A stretch of 64,000 bases of DNA from Mesorhizobium japonicum MAFF 303099 (lineage in GTDB: Bacteria > Pseudomonadota > Alphaproteobacteria > Rhizobiales > Rhizobiaceae), in the NCBI RefSeq assembly GCF_000009625.1, contig NC_002678.2:2666001-2730000 (forward strand). Direction: 5' to 3'. Under the pieces are notes generated by a model. That model made no database searches. It was not told where the DNA came from and saw only the letters and a list, made by a program, of their open reading frames with translations. This document shows positions 8,170 through 17,174 of this stretch, one piece after another (position 1 is the stretch's first letter; every line of letters starts with the position of its first letter). The position numbers and the translations under genes are program-made.

Positions 8170-9593
8170 CCGGCGGCGCCGCTGCCCCACGGGCCGTGGA
8201 AGGCACCCTGCTCGTCGATGCGTTCGAAGCCATGCGCGCCGAAGAAGTCGCGCTGTGCCTGGATCAGGTTCGAAGTGCCGCGGCCCTGGCGATAGCTGTC
8301 GAAATAGGCAAGTGCCGAAGACAGCGCCGGCACCGGCGCGCCGGCCTCGGAAGCCTTTGCCACGATGCGCCGCAGCGACGGATGCGCTTCCTGCATCAAG
8401 CTGATGAAAGCCGGCGCCATCAAAAGATTGGTCGAAGCGCCGCCGCTGCTGAAGGCCTCGGCCATCGTATCCAGCATCTGCGAGCGGATGATGCAGCCGG
8501 CGCGCCAGATCCGGGCGATGGTCGGCATCGGCAGGTTCCAGTTGAACTCCTTCGAGGCGCCGCTCATCACCGCGAAGCCCTGCGCATAGGCCGCGATCTT
8601 GCCGGCGAACAGCGCCAGTTCGAGATCTTTCAGCAGCGCATCCTTGTCGCCGGAAATCTTCGATACCCCGATGTTACCGTAGGCTTTCTCGGCCGCCAGC
8701 CGCTCGTCCTTGATCGACGACAGCACGCGGGCCGCCACGGCCGCCTCGATCGCTGTCGCCGGAATGCCGAGCTGCTGCGCCTCGATGACGGACCATTTGC
8801 CGGTGCCCTTCTGGCCGGCGCGGTCGAGGATAATGTCGACCACCGGCTTGCCGGTCTTGGGATCGTCGGCGGCCAGCACCTTGGCGGTGATCTCGATCAG
8901 GTAGGAGTTGAGCCGGCCCTTGTTCCAGTTGGAGAACACCGTGCCGATGTCCTTCGGCCCCATGCCGAGCCCATCACGCAGGATGCCGTAGATCTCGGCA
9001 ATCATCTGCATGTCGGCATATTCGATGCCGTTGTGGATGGTCTTGACGAAATGCCCGGCGCCATCGGTGCCGAGCCAGGCGGCACAGGGCTCGTCCTTGA
9101 ACTTGGCGGAGATGGCGGTCAGCACTTTCTCGACCCGCTTCCACGAATCCTCCGTGCCGCCGACCATGATCGACGGACCATGGCGCGCGCCCTCCTCGCC
9201 GCCGGACACGCCCATGCCGATGAAGGTCAGCCCGGAACCGGACAGTTCGGAGAAGCGCCGCATCGTATCGCGGAAATTGGCGTTGCCGGCATCGATGACG
9301 ATGTCGTTGCCGGACAGCACGCCACGCAAGGCTTCGATCTGCTCATCGACCGGCTTGCCGGCCAGCACCATGATGATGATCGGGCGCGGCGGCCGGATCG
9401 CGGCGGCAAGTTCTTCCAGGCTGTAGCAGGGCACCACCATGTCCTTCAGCGCGCCGGCATTCTCGACGAAAGCGTCGGTACGTGCCCTGGTGCGATTGAA
9501 GACGGCGATGCGGTGTCCGTGTTCGGCGATGTTCAGCGCCAGGTTGGAGCCCATCGTGCCAAGGCCGATCAGGCCGATTTCGGCTTTTTCCAT
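8166..9593 (-). CDS. gnd: 6-phosphogluconate dehydrogenase, decarboxylating
   Basis: Oxidises 6-phosphogluconate to ribulose 5-phosphate and CO2 with NADP in the oxidative pentose phosphate pathway. It has 475 residues, the normal length of the long form. The dinucleotide motif GLGTMGSN is near residue 10, the catalytic Lys and His lie in HFVKTIHNGIEY near 180, and the family signature DRAGQKGTGKW is near 258. It is monocistronic and convergent with the LacI gene (4-base overlap of the ends), so no functional link to that operon is implied. GAAG before the ATG serves as ribosome site. Confidence 0.96.
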   Translation of the reverse strand: MEKAEIGLIGLGTMGSNLALNIAEHGHRIAVFNRTRARTDAFVENAGALKDMVVPCYSLEELAAAIRPPRPIIIMVLAGKPVDEQIEALRGVLSGNDIVIDAGNANFRDTMRRFSELSGSGLTFIGMGVSGGEEGARHGPSIMVGGTEDSWKRVEKVLTAISAKFKDEPCAAWLGTDGAGHFVKTIHNGIEYADMQMIAEIYGILRDGLGMGPKDIGTVFSNWNKGRLNSYLIEITAKVLAADDPKTGKPVVDIILDRAGQKGTGKWSVIEAQQLGIPATAIEAAVAARVLSSIKDERLAAEKAYGNIGVSKISGDKDALLKDLELALFAGKIAAYAQGFAVMSGASKEFNWNLPMPTIARIWRAGCIIRSQMLDTMAEAFSSGGASTNLLMAPAFISLMQEAHPSLRRIVAKASEAGAPVPALSSALAYFDSYRQGRGTSNLIQAQRDFFGAHGFERIDEQGAFHGPWGSGAAG

Positions 9594-9757
9594 CGTTTCT
9601 TCCCTGCTTTCGGATCTTGTTGGTTGGAGCCCGCGATTTTACCGGATGCCCGTTCTTCCCGGGATGATTGACGGGCCTTTCGGGCCGCGTCAACCGCCTC
9701 GCCGAATTGTGTTGCTGTTGCACAGCGCAGACGTTCGACAACGTTCACATCTGTCGG

Positions 9758-11371
9758 CTACGGCCGGATGTCCACAGGCGCTTCGATCTTCACCATCTTG
9801 AAATCCGAGACCAGAATGTCGATGCGCACCGTCCAGCGGCCGGGAACCGGGATGACGAGGTTGTCGACACGCCAGCTGCCGTCGCCGGGCTTGGTCGCCG
9901 CGCGCTTCAGCGGCTCGATGCCTGAATCGGGCTTCGACAGCACCAGCGTCACCTCCTTGGCGTCGAGCGGCCCGAAATCACCGGTCATGATGATCATCGA
10001 GGCAGCGACAGGCCCGGCATGGCCTGGCGTGATGCTGAGATCGGCCATCGCCTCCAGCGCGTGGATGTGGACCGAGACCGGCTGCGCCGCCGCGATCGCC
10101 AAAGCCCGTGGCGGCGGCGTGAAGCGCCAGCCCGCGGCAACGCCGAAGATCGCCAGCACGATCAGAATTTCGACGCCGATCGAACGGGTGAGCCTGCGCT
10201 GCACCTCCGTGGCGCCCGCCTCGGCTGAAGCAGTGAGTTTCCATCGATTGACCGCGGCCAGCGTGAAGAGGAAGACCAGCAGCGCCAGCTTGACCAACAG
10301 CAGCCGGCCATAGGCGGTGCCGACCAGCGCCGAGGTGGTTTGCACCTGGATGACGGCGATTACGACGCCGGCCGCGGCAAGCACGGCCACGACAGGCAGG
10401 ATCGCCGAGGAGAAGCGGCGCAGGAAAGCGACGGCGCCAGCCGCCTGGCGCTTCAGCGCGAAACCGAGCGGCACCAGCGCGCCGGCCCAGAAGGCAATGC
10501 CGATACCGTGCACGAACACCAGCGGCCGCGTCAGCCATTGCGGTTCGGCCGCGCTGGCGTGGCCGCTGGCGGCAAGCGCGACGCCGACGCCAGCCAGGCC
10601 GGCGAGCGCCAATGGCCTGGCGAGGACACGCGGTCCGGCCAGCGACAGCAAAGCGAGACCCAGCGCCGTCAGGGCGACCAGCACCGTCCAGCCGAAGGAG
10701 GTGCCGAGCCCGGTCCGCCAGATCACCGGCTGTGCCAGATGGGAGAGCGGCGCTCCGAGCGCATCGAGCCCCTGAAAGCCGAGCGACAAGGGTGCCGCCA
10801 CGAGCCCGCACAGGATCGCGGCCGTGACAAAACGCTGACCGACGCGTCCGTTGCCCGCCAGCCAGGCAAGGGCGAAGGCGCCGCCGACGCCCAGGAAAAG
10901 ACCGATGTAGAGAAAGACCTTGCCGATCCAGATCGACGACCGCAGCGGCCAGTCGACGGCTTCGGACACGACGGGCGGCTCGGTCGGCGCACCGATGGAA
11001 AACAGCAGCGAACCGCCGACCGGGTGGCCGTCGGCGGAAATGACACGCCAGCTCAGCACATGCGTGCCGGATTTGAGCGCCTGCGGATTGTCGATCTCGA
11101 GCGTCTGGTCGGTGAGCCGAAAGGATGTCAGCGCAACCGGCGTGCCGTCGGGCTTCACCAGCGTCAGCACCAAGGGCGAAACCGGTTCGCTGAAGGTCAG
11201 TGAGAACTGCGCCGGAGCCTGCGCCAGGACGGCACCGTCGGCCGGGTCGGTCTTGATCAGCGCGGCATGGGCAACGGCCGGACTGGTCGAGGCCATGACC
11301 ATAAGCGCCATGAGCACGGCCAGCAGCCCGCCGGCAATCCGACCGACGCGCTTGCCGTTGGTATCGACCAT
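9758..11371 (-). CDS. CopC-CopD fusion, copper resistance/uptake membrane protein
   Basis: Roughly 537 residues in three parts. A signal peptide and a periplasmic CopC domain (about 36-130) come first; the mature end HAALIKTDP and the later SADGHPVGG supply the His, Asp and His expected for the Cu(II) site. A CopD domain with about eight membrane helices follows (about 145-430). Last comes a soluble periplasmic C-terminal domain of about 90 residues resembling FixH/YtkA. The architecture matches YcnJ-type proteins, which take part in copper acquisition. Start uncertain between ATG 11371 and 11392; neither has a clear ribosome site. It is the last gene of the copper cluster. Confidence 0.88.
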   Translation of the reverse strand: MVDTNGKRVGRIAGGLLAVLMALMVMASTSPAVAHAALIKTDPADGAVLAQAPAQFSLTFSEPVSPLVLTLVKPDGTPVALTSFRLTDQTLEIDNPQALKSGTHVLSWRVISADGHPVGGSLLFSIGAPTEPPVVSEAVDWPLRSSIWIGKVFLYIGLFLGVGGAFALAWLAGNGRVGQRFVTAAILCGLVAAPLSLGFQGLDALGAPLSHLAQPVIWRTGLGTSFGWTVLVALTALGLALLSLAGPRVLARPLALAGLAGVGVALAASGHASAAEPQWLTRPLVFVHGIGIAFWAGALVPLGFALKRQAAGAVAFLRRFSSAILPVVAVLAAAGVVIAVIQVQTTSALVGTAYGRLLLVKLALLVFLFTLAAVNRWKLTASAEAGATEVQRRLTRSIGVEILIVLAIFGVAAGWRFTPPPRALAIAAAQPVSVHIHALEAMADLSITPGHAGPVAASMIIMTGDFGPLDAKEVTLVLSKPDSGIEPLKRAATKPGDGSWRVDNLVIPVPGRWTVRIDILVSDFKMVKIEAPVDIRP

Positions 11372-11447
11372 CCGGGAGGATATTGCGGTCATGCCATGCC
11401 ACGAGGATGCGGCGCGCTCCGGCAAGCGGAGCGCGCCAGGGGAGAAA

Positions 11448-11969
11448 CTATTTCTTCGGTGTGAGCTTGATGCCGGGCGCCGGTGTCTCCAGCGCGTCTT
11501 CATCCTGCCCCGCCGCCGGGATCTCGATCCAGCGGTCGGCGGCATCGCCGCATTCCTGCACCACCGGGAAATAAAGCTTCTGGCCGACGGGCAGATCCGC
11601 CGTCAGCGTCGCGCGGAAGACGAACTCGTCGTAGAATTCATCCGGCAGATTGCCGCCGCTCCAGTCGACTTCCTTGACGCCGTCGCTCACCGCCTGGCCA
11701 TAGAGCTGGTAGGATTTTTCAAATTTGCCCTTCTTGGTCTGCAGCGTCCAGCCGGATTTCGGCATCGGCTTCACTGCGATCACCCCTTCCGGAATCTGCA
11801 CGCGCACGGCGGTCGTCGCCTTGCCGTCGCAACCATGCGGCACCCGCAGCACTGCCTTGTAAGTCGAGCCGACCGCCGCTTCCTGGGTTTCCAGCGTGAT
11901 ATGCGCGAAGGCGGTATTTGTCCCCAAAGTCAGTGTCGCGCCGGCAGCCAAAAGATACTTGTTCATCAT
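11448..11969 (-). CDS. YcnI family copper-binding membrane-associated protein (DUF1775)
   Basis: A 173-residue exported protein with a signal peptide of 22 residues ending FAHA. The mature protein begins with the conserved HITLE, whose N-terminal His with a buried Trp forms the copper site in YcnI. Further family features are a single disulphide pair candidate (Cys in PHGCDG and in VQECGD) and KSGWTL. Proteins of this family are thought to act as periplasmic copper chaperones beside CopC/CopD and PCu(A)C, as here. No C-terminal membrane anchor is evident, unlike Bacillus YcnI. Confidence 0.9.
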   Translation of the reverse strand: MMNKYLLAAGATLTLGTNTAFAHITLETQEAAVGSTYKAVLRVPHGCDGKATTAVRVQIPEGVIAVKPMPKSGWTLQTKKGKFEKSYQLYGQAVSDGVKEVDWSGGNLPDEFYDEFVFRATLTADLPVGQKLYFPVVQECGDAADRWIEIPAAGQDEDALETPAPGIKLTPKK

Positions 11970-12005
11970 GGTCCCTCTAGAATCTTGATCGGTACGATGG
12001 CCGGT

Positions 12006-12545
12006 TCAGTCGTTGTCTTCTTGAGGCGCCGCGCTGCCCATGGCCTGCACGGCGAATTTGATCGTCACCGTCCCTGCCTTTTCGAAGGTCAGCGTGGCGG
12101 CGAACATCTCGCCTTGCTTGGGTGGCTGCTTCAGATCCATGAACATCACGTGATAGCTGCCGGGGCCCAAAACGACCTTGCCGCCGGCTGGAATCTCCAG
12201 GCCGCCGACAACGGGCCGCATGGTCATGACGCCGTCCTTGACACCCATCTCATGCAGTTCGGCCTTGTCCGAGATGTCGGACGAAATCGATAGCAGCCGG
12301 TCCGGCGCGCTGCCGTTGTTTGTAATGGTTAAATAGCCGCCGGCAACCTTGGCGCCGGCCGGCGTGGCGCGTGACCAGGGATGGCCGATCTCGATATCGC
12401 CGACCTTGAACTCATGCGCCAGGACAGACTGTGCGCCGGCGAGCATGATCGCCAAGGCCAGCACGGCAGTGCCGAGACGCTCCTGGACGCGGGACAGAAT
12501 GCGGCTGAACAGAGTGCCCGCCGCTATATCGGAAAAATGGGACAT
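12006..12545 (-). CDS. Periplasmic copper chaperone PCu(A)C
   Basis: A 179-residue exported protein. An unusually long N-terminus (about 43 residues) with the hydrophobic segment AVLALAIMLAGAQSVLA precedes the PCu(A)C domain. The copper-binding His and Met residues are visible: HEM, a Met about ten residues on, then HVM in GSYHVMFMDL. The family delivers Cu(I) to the CuA site of cytochrome c oxidase or buffers periplasmic copper. GGAG lies five bases before the ATG at 12545. It lies between the DUF2946 and YcnI genes in one apparent operon. Confidence 0.92.
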   Translation of the reverse strand: MSHFSDIAAGTLFSRILSRVQERLGTAVLALAIMLAGAQSVLAHEFKVGDIEIGHPWSRATPAGAKVAGGYLTITNNGSAPDRLLSISSDISDKAELHEMGVKDGVMTMRPVVGGLEIPAGGKVVLGPGSYHVMFMDLKQPPKQGEMFAATLTFEKAGTVTIKFAVQAMGSAAPQEDND

Positions 12546-12642
12546 GGTTGCTCCATGAAGTGATGATCGCGCCGTCGCCGGTCGCGAGCCGTTTGGTCGT
12601 TGGATGGGTGCGCCCGCGAAAGGTTCCGCCGGGCAAGCAAGC

Positions 12643-12999
12643 TCAGGCCGCAAGTGGCGGCGCGCGGGGGTTCGACGGCGAGCGTTCGCGCGCGAAGTCG
12701 AGATGAATGCTCGCGGGAAAAACGAACGCGACCGCTTCAAAGGAAAGGCTGGCCAGGGCCAGCCCGGCATCGGGCAGCGGCGCAAAGGCGGATGAAAACA
12801 TGCTGCAGCCAAGCATGCAGCAGGCCGGCAGATGGGACGGGTGCTGGTCACCGCCGGGAAGCTGGGTGGCGCCGTCGCGGGTACAGATGACATTGCCGAA
12901 GGCGTCGAGTTGCGCGGCATTCGGCCCGGTAGCAAAGGCGAAGGCGCCGAGCGTCGACTGGAGCAGCAGCAGGCAGGCCGCGACAAACGCGGTCGGCAT
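12643..12999 (-). CDS. DUF2946 family protein
   Basis: A small exported or membrane protein of about 118 residues, first gene of the copper cluster. It opens with a signal-peptide-like segment (AFVAACLLLLQSTLGAFAFA) and contains a Cys/Met/His-rich stretch, HPSHLPACCMLGCSM, that could bind copper. DUF2946 proteins have no firm function but often sit next to copper genes. I chose the ATG at 12999 because GGGGGAG lies nine bases upstream; the frame is open to a TTG at 13047. The product overlaps nothing on the other strand that looks real. Confidence 0.75.
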   Translation of the reverse strand: MPTAFVAACLLLLQSTLGAFAFATGPNAAQLDAFGNVICTRDGATQLPGGDQHPSHLPACCMLGCSMFSSAFAPLPDAGLALASLSFEAVAFVFPASIHLDFARERSPSNPRAPPLAA

Positions 13000-13121
13000 G
13001 CTCCAGCGTCTCCCCCGGCGGTTCAAGCCATCTGCCTCTTCAAGCAATTCCTGGAAGGATACCTATCATGGCGGCGGCAGGTCGAAAATCGCCAATTCGA
13101 TGCTGCGGCAACGCGGCGCGA

Positions 13122-14036
13122 TCAGGATTTCAGCAAGGGCCGGCTTTCGGGGATGGAGGTCAACAGCGTGTGGCGCGCCGATTTCAGGTGCTTGCGGCAG
13201 GCGGCGTCGACCTTGCCGAGGTCGCGCGATTTGAGCGCCTCGATATAGGCAAGGTGCTCGCCGACCGCGACTTCGTTGCGCTCGCGCTCCTGCGCCTTGT
13301 TCCACTGGTAGTGGTAATGGAAGATCATGGCGATGACGTCGTAGAAATCGACGATGAAACGGTTGTGCGAGGCCCGGTGGATGAGCCGGTGGAAGCGCTC
13401 GTCCAGCTCGGAAAACGCGTTGAAGCGCGTGGCGATCTCTCGCGCCAGCAGACGATGTTCGTCCTCCAGGCGGTCGAGATCGGCCCAGACCGGGCTGTCC
13501 TGCGGCAGCGCGGCGAAGGCAGCCGCCGAACGCAGTTCGAACATCTCGCGGATCTCGGTCAGTTCGAGCGCGAAAGCCCGCGTAAAACCCTTCAGCACCC
13601 AATGGCTGTTGCGGCGCTTCTCTATCAGGCCGAAGCGCGAGAAGCGGATCAGGAACTCGCGCACGCTGGTGGTGCCAACGCCGATCTCGCGCGCCAGTTC
13701 GAGTTCGTTGATTTGCATGCCGGCCTCGGCGCCGCCGGCGAGCAGGCGCCGCATGAACGACCGCTCGATGATCTCGGCCAGTGTGTCGGTCTCTTCCTCG
13801 GGGAAGAAATCGTCGGGACGCGGGTCGCGAAGCACCGTCTTGGCGCGCTTGTTCCAGGCGATCAGCCCGGTTTCCTCCATGCGCGCCAGGATGCTGCGCA
13901 CGGTCGTGCGGCTGACGCCGAGCAGCGTGCCCAATTCCGGTTCCGACGGCAGGCTGCGCGTTTCGTCGAGCAGCCTGAGGCACCTGTTATAGGCGTCCTT
14001 GTAGACGTTGTTGCTCTTGGACATCCCCTGACCCAT
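13122..14036 (-). CDS. GntR/FadR-type regulator with two winged-helix domains
   Basis: A 304-residue regulator, longer than the usual 220-250 of the family. Residues 29-70 form one GntR winged helix (SLPSEPELGTLLGVSRTTVR). Residues about 86-150 form a second one (INELELAREIGVGTTSVREF), and an FCD ligand-binding domain occupies about 157-290 with candidate metal ligands Asp212, His216 and His261. The gene is divergent from the UxaA-family dehydratase, so it most likely controls the sugar-acid genes to its right. Starts at 14036 or 14024 are both possible; neither has a strong ribosome site. Confidence 0.88.
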   Translation of the reverse strand: MGQGMSKSNNVYKDAYNRCLRLLDETRSLPSEPELGTLLGVSRTTVRSILARMEETGLIAWNKRAKTVLRDPRPDDFFPEEETDTLAEIIERSFMRRLLAGGAEAGMQINELELAREIGVGTTSVREFLIRFSRFGLIEKRRNSHWVLKGFTRAFALELTEIREMFELRSAAAFAALPQDSPVWADLDRLEDEHRLLAREIATRFNAFSELDERFHRLIHRASHNRFIVDFYDVIAMIFHYHYQWNKAQERERNEVAVGEHLAYIEALKSRDLGKVDAACRKHLKSARHTLLTSIPESRPLLKS

Positions 14037-14184
14037 TCATGCCGGCGCTTGCGGCGGCCGGCTTGAAGCGCAATATGACGTTCCCATGACCCTGAAAAGC
14101 AGGAATCGCTTTCGCCGGGGCACGGTCCATTGTTTGCAGCGCCGCCGCCAGCCAGAGGCGTGCGGAACGCCTGCGAAAAAACAA

Positions 14185-14213
14185 TTGACGCAAAACTGTT
14201 TTTTCACGATAAA
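14185..14213 (+). promoter_or_regulatory. Probable promoter of the UxaA-family gene
   Basis: TTGACG (14185-14190) and GATAAA (14208-14213) are separated by 17 bases that include a T6 tract. A GTTTTTT-N3-GATAAA element is also found at 17088-17103 before the ribose-type binding-protein gene, so it may be a shared control element. CTGTT and AACAG flank this region as a loose inverted repeat. Confidence 0.55.
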
Positions 14214-14277
14214 AGACATTAACTCTTAACAGGCGCGTGTCAATCCGCGCATCCCAGGATCACCCAGGAAACCGCCC

Positions 14278-15783
14278 GTGAACGTCTCGAACACCATTCT
14301 TCTGTCCCCCGCCGACAATGTCGCCGTTGCCAATGGCCGTATCGAGATCGGCACGGCTCTGCCGGGCGGCGCACTTGCCACCGCCGTCATCGAGCCCGGC
14401 CACAAGGTGGCGATCAAGCCGATTGCCGCCGGTGAAGCCGTGGTCAAATATGCCCAGGCGATCGGCCGCGCCACGCAGGACATCGCGCCGGGCGAGCATG
14501 TCCATTCGCACAATCTGGTGTTCGAGGCCGGCCGCCTTCCGGTGGTGCCGCCGAGCGAGGCCGAGCATGCGACAGCGGCCGACCGCGCCCGTACTTTCAT
14601 GGGCTATCGCCGCGCCGATGGCCGCGCCGGCACGCGCAACTTCATCGGCATCATCGCCAGCGTCAATTGTTCGGCCACGGTCTGCCATTCCATCGCCGAC
14701 ACCGCCAACCGGACCTTGCTGCCGAAATATCCCGGCATCGACGGTTTCGTGCCGATCGTCCACGGTCAGGGCTGCGGCATGAGCGGCACTGGCGACGGCA
14801 TGATGGTGCTGCACCGCACGCTTGCCGGCTATGCCCGCCACCCGAATTTCGGCGGCGTGCTGATGGTCGGCCTGGGATGCGAGGTCAACCAGCTCACCCT
14901 CTATGGCCAGAAGGGCGCCGCCGCCGGAAAACGCCATTTCAACATCCAGGACGCCGGCGGATCGCGCAAATCGGTGGAAAAGGCGATGGGCGTGCTGGCC
15001 GAAATCGCCGAGGAAGTCGGTCAGTTGAAGCGCGAGCCGATCCCGGTCAGCGAGATCGTCGTCGGCCTGCAATGCGGCGGCTCCGACGGCATGTCGGGCA
15101 TCACCGCCAATCCGGCTCTGGGGGCGGCCGTTGACATTCTGGCCGGTGTCGGCGGCATCGGCATCCTCTCCGAGACCACGGAAATCTACGGCGCCGAGCA
15201 TCTGCTCGCCTACCGCGCCGCGACGCCCGAGATCGCCAAGAAGCTCGATGGCTATGTCAAATGGTGGGAAGATCACGTCGCCAAGCATGGCGCCTCGATC
15301 GACAACAACCCCTCGCCTGGAAACAAGCGCGGCGGCCTCACCACCATCCTGGAAAAGTCGCTGGGCGCGGTCGCCAAGGGCGGACAGACGCCGCTCAATG
15401 GTGTGTTCGGCTATGCCGAGAAGGTCACCGGCAACGGACTGGTGTTCATGGACACGCCCGGCTACGACCCGGTCTCGGCCACCGGCCAGGTCGCTGGCGG
15501 CGCCAATGTCATCGTCTTCACCACCGGCCGCGGTTCCTGCTTCGGCTGCCGGCCGACACCGTCGATCAAGATCGCCACCAACTCGACCATGTATAACCAG
15601 ATGGAAGAGGACATGGACGTCAATTGCGGCGTCATCGCCTCGGGCGAAAAGACCATCGCCGGCATGGGCCGCGAGATCTTCGAACTCATCGTCGAGACGG
15701 CTTCCGGCCGCAAGACCAAGAGCGAGGATTTCGGCTATGGCGACAACGAGTTCGTGCCCTGGCATCTCGGCGCGACGCTCTGA
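14278..15783 (+). CDS. UxaA-family sugar-acid dehydratase (altronate dehydratase-like)
   Basis: A 501-residue member of the altronate/galactarate dehydratase family. An N-terminal SAF domain (about 1-95) is followed by the UxaA catalytic region. Conserved Cys-containing motifs expected for the iron site are visible: GQGCGMSG, GLGCEVNQ, GLQCGGSDGMSG and RGSCFGCRPTPS. Family members remove water from aldonates to give 2-keto-3-deoxy acids. The start is a GTG with AGGA eight bases upstream. Downstream aldo/keto reductase and sugar ABC importer suggest a pathway aldose to lactone to aldonate to keto-deoxy acid. Whether the substrate is altronate, fuconate or another aldonate is open. Confidence 0.88.
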   Translation: MNVSNTILLSPADNVAVANGRIEIGTALPGGALATAVIEPGHKVAIKPIAAGEAVVKYAQAIGRATQDIAPGEHVHSHNLVFEAGRLPVVPPSEAEHATAADRARTFMGYRRADGRAGTRNFIGIIASVNCSATVCHSIADTANRTLLPKYPGIDGFVPIVHGQGCGMSGTGDGMMVLHRTLAGYARHPNFGGVLMVGLGCEVNQLTLYGQKGAAAGKRHFNIQDAGGSRKSVEKAMGVLAEIAEEVGQLKREPIPVSEIVVGLQCGGSDGMSGITANPALGAAVDILAGVGGIGILSETTEIYGAEHLLAYRAATPEIAKKLDGYVKWWEDHVAKHGASIDNNPSPGNKRGGLTTILEKSLGAVAKGGQTPLNGVFGYAEKVTGNGLVFMDTPGYDPVSATGQVAGGANVIVFTTGRGSCFGCRPTPSIKIATNSTMYNQMEEDMDVNCGVIASGEKTIAGMGREIFELIVETASGRKTKSEDFGYGDNEFVPWHLGATL

Positions 15784-15845
15784 ATTCAACTGAAATGTGG
15801 TAGAACTGCCGGGCTGGACAACGGCCGGCAACGGGGAGGGTTTGC

Positions 15846-16844
15846 ATGAAAAAACGCCGCATCGGCAAGACGGCGCTCGAGGTCACCGAAGTCAGCTTCG
15901 GCGGCGCCGCGATCGGCGGCCTGTACCGCGCCTGTCCACGCGAGGCGGCGATGGAAACGCTGCAAGGCGCCTGGGACGCGGGCTTGCGCTATTTCGACAC
16001 CGCGCCCTTCTATGGTTTCGGCCTGTCGGAACGGCGCTTTGGCGATTTCCTGCGCTACAAGCCGCGTGATTCCTACGTGCTGTCCACCAAGGTCGGACGC
16101 CTGTTCCGCCCGGTGCCTGAAGACCAGGTGCCCGATCACTCCTATGTCGATCCGCTGCCCTTCGCGCTCGACTACGATTATTCCTATGACGGCATCATGC
16201 GGTCGGTCGACTTCAGCTATGCGCGGCTTGGGCTGAACAAGATCGATATCCTGTATGTGCACGACATTGGCGCCTACACGCATGGCGTCGAGAAGAACAA
16301 GCTGCACTTTCGCCAGTTGATGGATGGCGGGCTTAAGGCGCTCGAGGAGTTGAAGCGGGCCGGCACGATTTCCGCCTACGGTCTCGGCGTCAACGAAGTC
16401 CAGATCTGCCTCGACGTGATGCGCCGGGCGCCACTCGACTGCATCCTGCTCGCCAGCCGCTATTCCTTGCTCGACCGCAGCGCCGAAGCCGAACTGCTGC
16501 CGCTGTGCCGGCAGCAGCAGACATCGCTGGTGATCGGCGGCGTGTTCAACTCCGGCATATTGGCGACCGGGCCGGTGCAAGGAGCGCATTTCGATTACCA
16601 GCCCGCCGGCCGCGATATACTCGATCGGGTCGACACCATGGAAAAGATCGCCGGCGAAGGCGGTTACCCGCTGGCCGCTGCGGCCTTTCAGTTTCCCCTG
16701 CACGAGCCGACGGTCGCCACCGTGCTGACCGGCACCGCCAAACTGGCAAACCTGACACGCAACCTCGAACTGCTCGACACCGACGTGCCAGGGACGGAAT
16801 ACGCCAAATATCGTCCCTACACGGTCGTGCAGAGCCTGGCGTGA
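15846..16844 (+). CDS. Aldo/keto reductase, D-threo-aldose 1-dehydrogenase-like
   Basis: A 332-residue aldo/keto reductase whose catalytic residues are Asp51, Tyr56 and Lys82, with His in LYVHDIGAY. The wording of the N-terminal third (GGAAIGGLYRA, DTAPFYGFGLSERRFG) and the length match the L-fucose/D-arabinose/L-galactose 1-dehydrogenase group, which oxidises aldoses at C1 to lactones. GGGGAGG lies seven bases before the ATG. It follows the UxaA-family gene by 62 bases in the same direction and probably shares its transcript, which would supply the aldonate substrate after lactone opening. Confidence 0.88.
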   Translation: MKKRRIGKTALEVTEVSFGGAAIGGLYRACPREAAMETLQGAWDAGLRYFDTAPFYGFGLSERRFGDFLRYKPRDSYVLSTKVGRLFRPVPEDQVPDHSYVDPLPFALDYDYSYDGIMRSVDFSYARLGLNKIDILYVHDIGAYTHGVEKNKLHFRQLMDGGLKALEELKRAGTISAYGLGVNEVQICLDVMRRAPLDCILLASRYSLLDRSAEAELLPLCRQQQTSLVIGGVFNSGILATGPVQGAHFDYQPAGRDILDRVDTMEKIAGEGGYPLAAAAFQFPLHEPTVATVLTGTAKLANLTRNLELLDTDVPGTEYAKYRPYTVVQSLA

Positions 16845-16916
16845 AACCGGCGTCCACCAGCCTTGACGGAAGAGGCTCGACTTCACAAACGCGCGACTCC
16901 ACAGAAAGAATGAACG

Positions 16917-16952
16917 TTCCATATTGACTAATGAATGGAATTAATATTCCAT
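16917..16952. promoter_or_regulatory. Alternating TTCCAT/ATGGAA repeat
   Basis: TTCCAT (16917-16922), ATGGAA (16935-16940) and TTCCAT (16947-16952) give two overlapping inverted repeats, with a TTGACT -35-like box inside. It is in the 330-base gap before the ribose-type binding-protein gene, which otherwise contains only the 17048-17068 palindrome and the GTTTTTT-N3-GATAAA element. A regulator site is likely; which protein binds is unknown. Confidence 0.5.
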
Positions 16953-17047
16953 GTATTCACGAAACGGGAGCGTTCGGCTGCGTCCAGGGAGGAGCGGCGC
17001 GTGAATGTGTCAGTGCCTGAGATGGGGATCAGGTGCGAAACACCGCT

Positions 17048-17068
17048 TGCATCGTCCAGATCGATGCA
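17048..17068. promoter_or_regulatory. Inverted repeat TGCATCG-N7-CGATGCA, candidate operator
   Basis: Perfect 7-bp arms separated by 7 bases, about 105 bases before the binding-protein ATG. A weak TTGCAT / TATCAA promoter with a 17-base spacer (17047-17075) overlaps it, so a protein bound here would compete with polymerase. Confidence 0.5.
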
Positions 17069-17174
17069 CTATCAAAACAGCGTAAATGTTTTTTATTGAT
17101 AAAGTTCTGTTTGGGCCACGCCTATCCGAACGGAGCTTCCGTAACGTTCACCGGGCGACTTAGGGAGGAATCCT

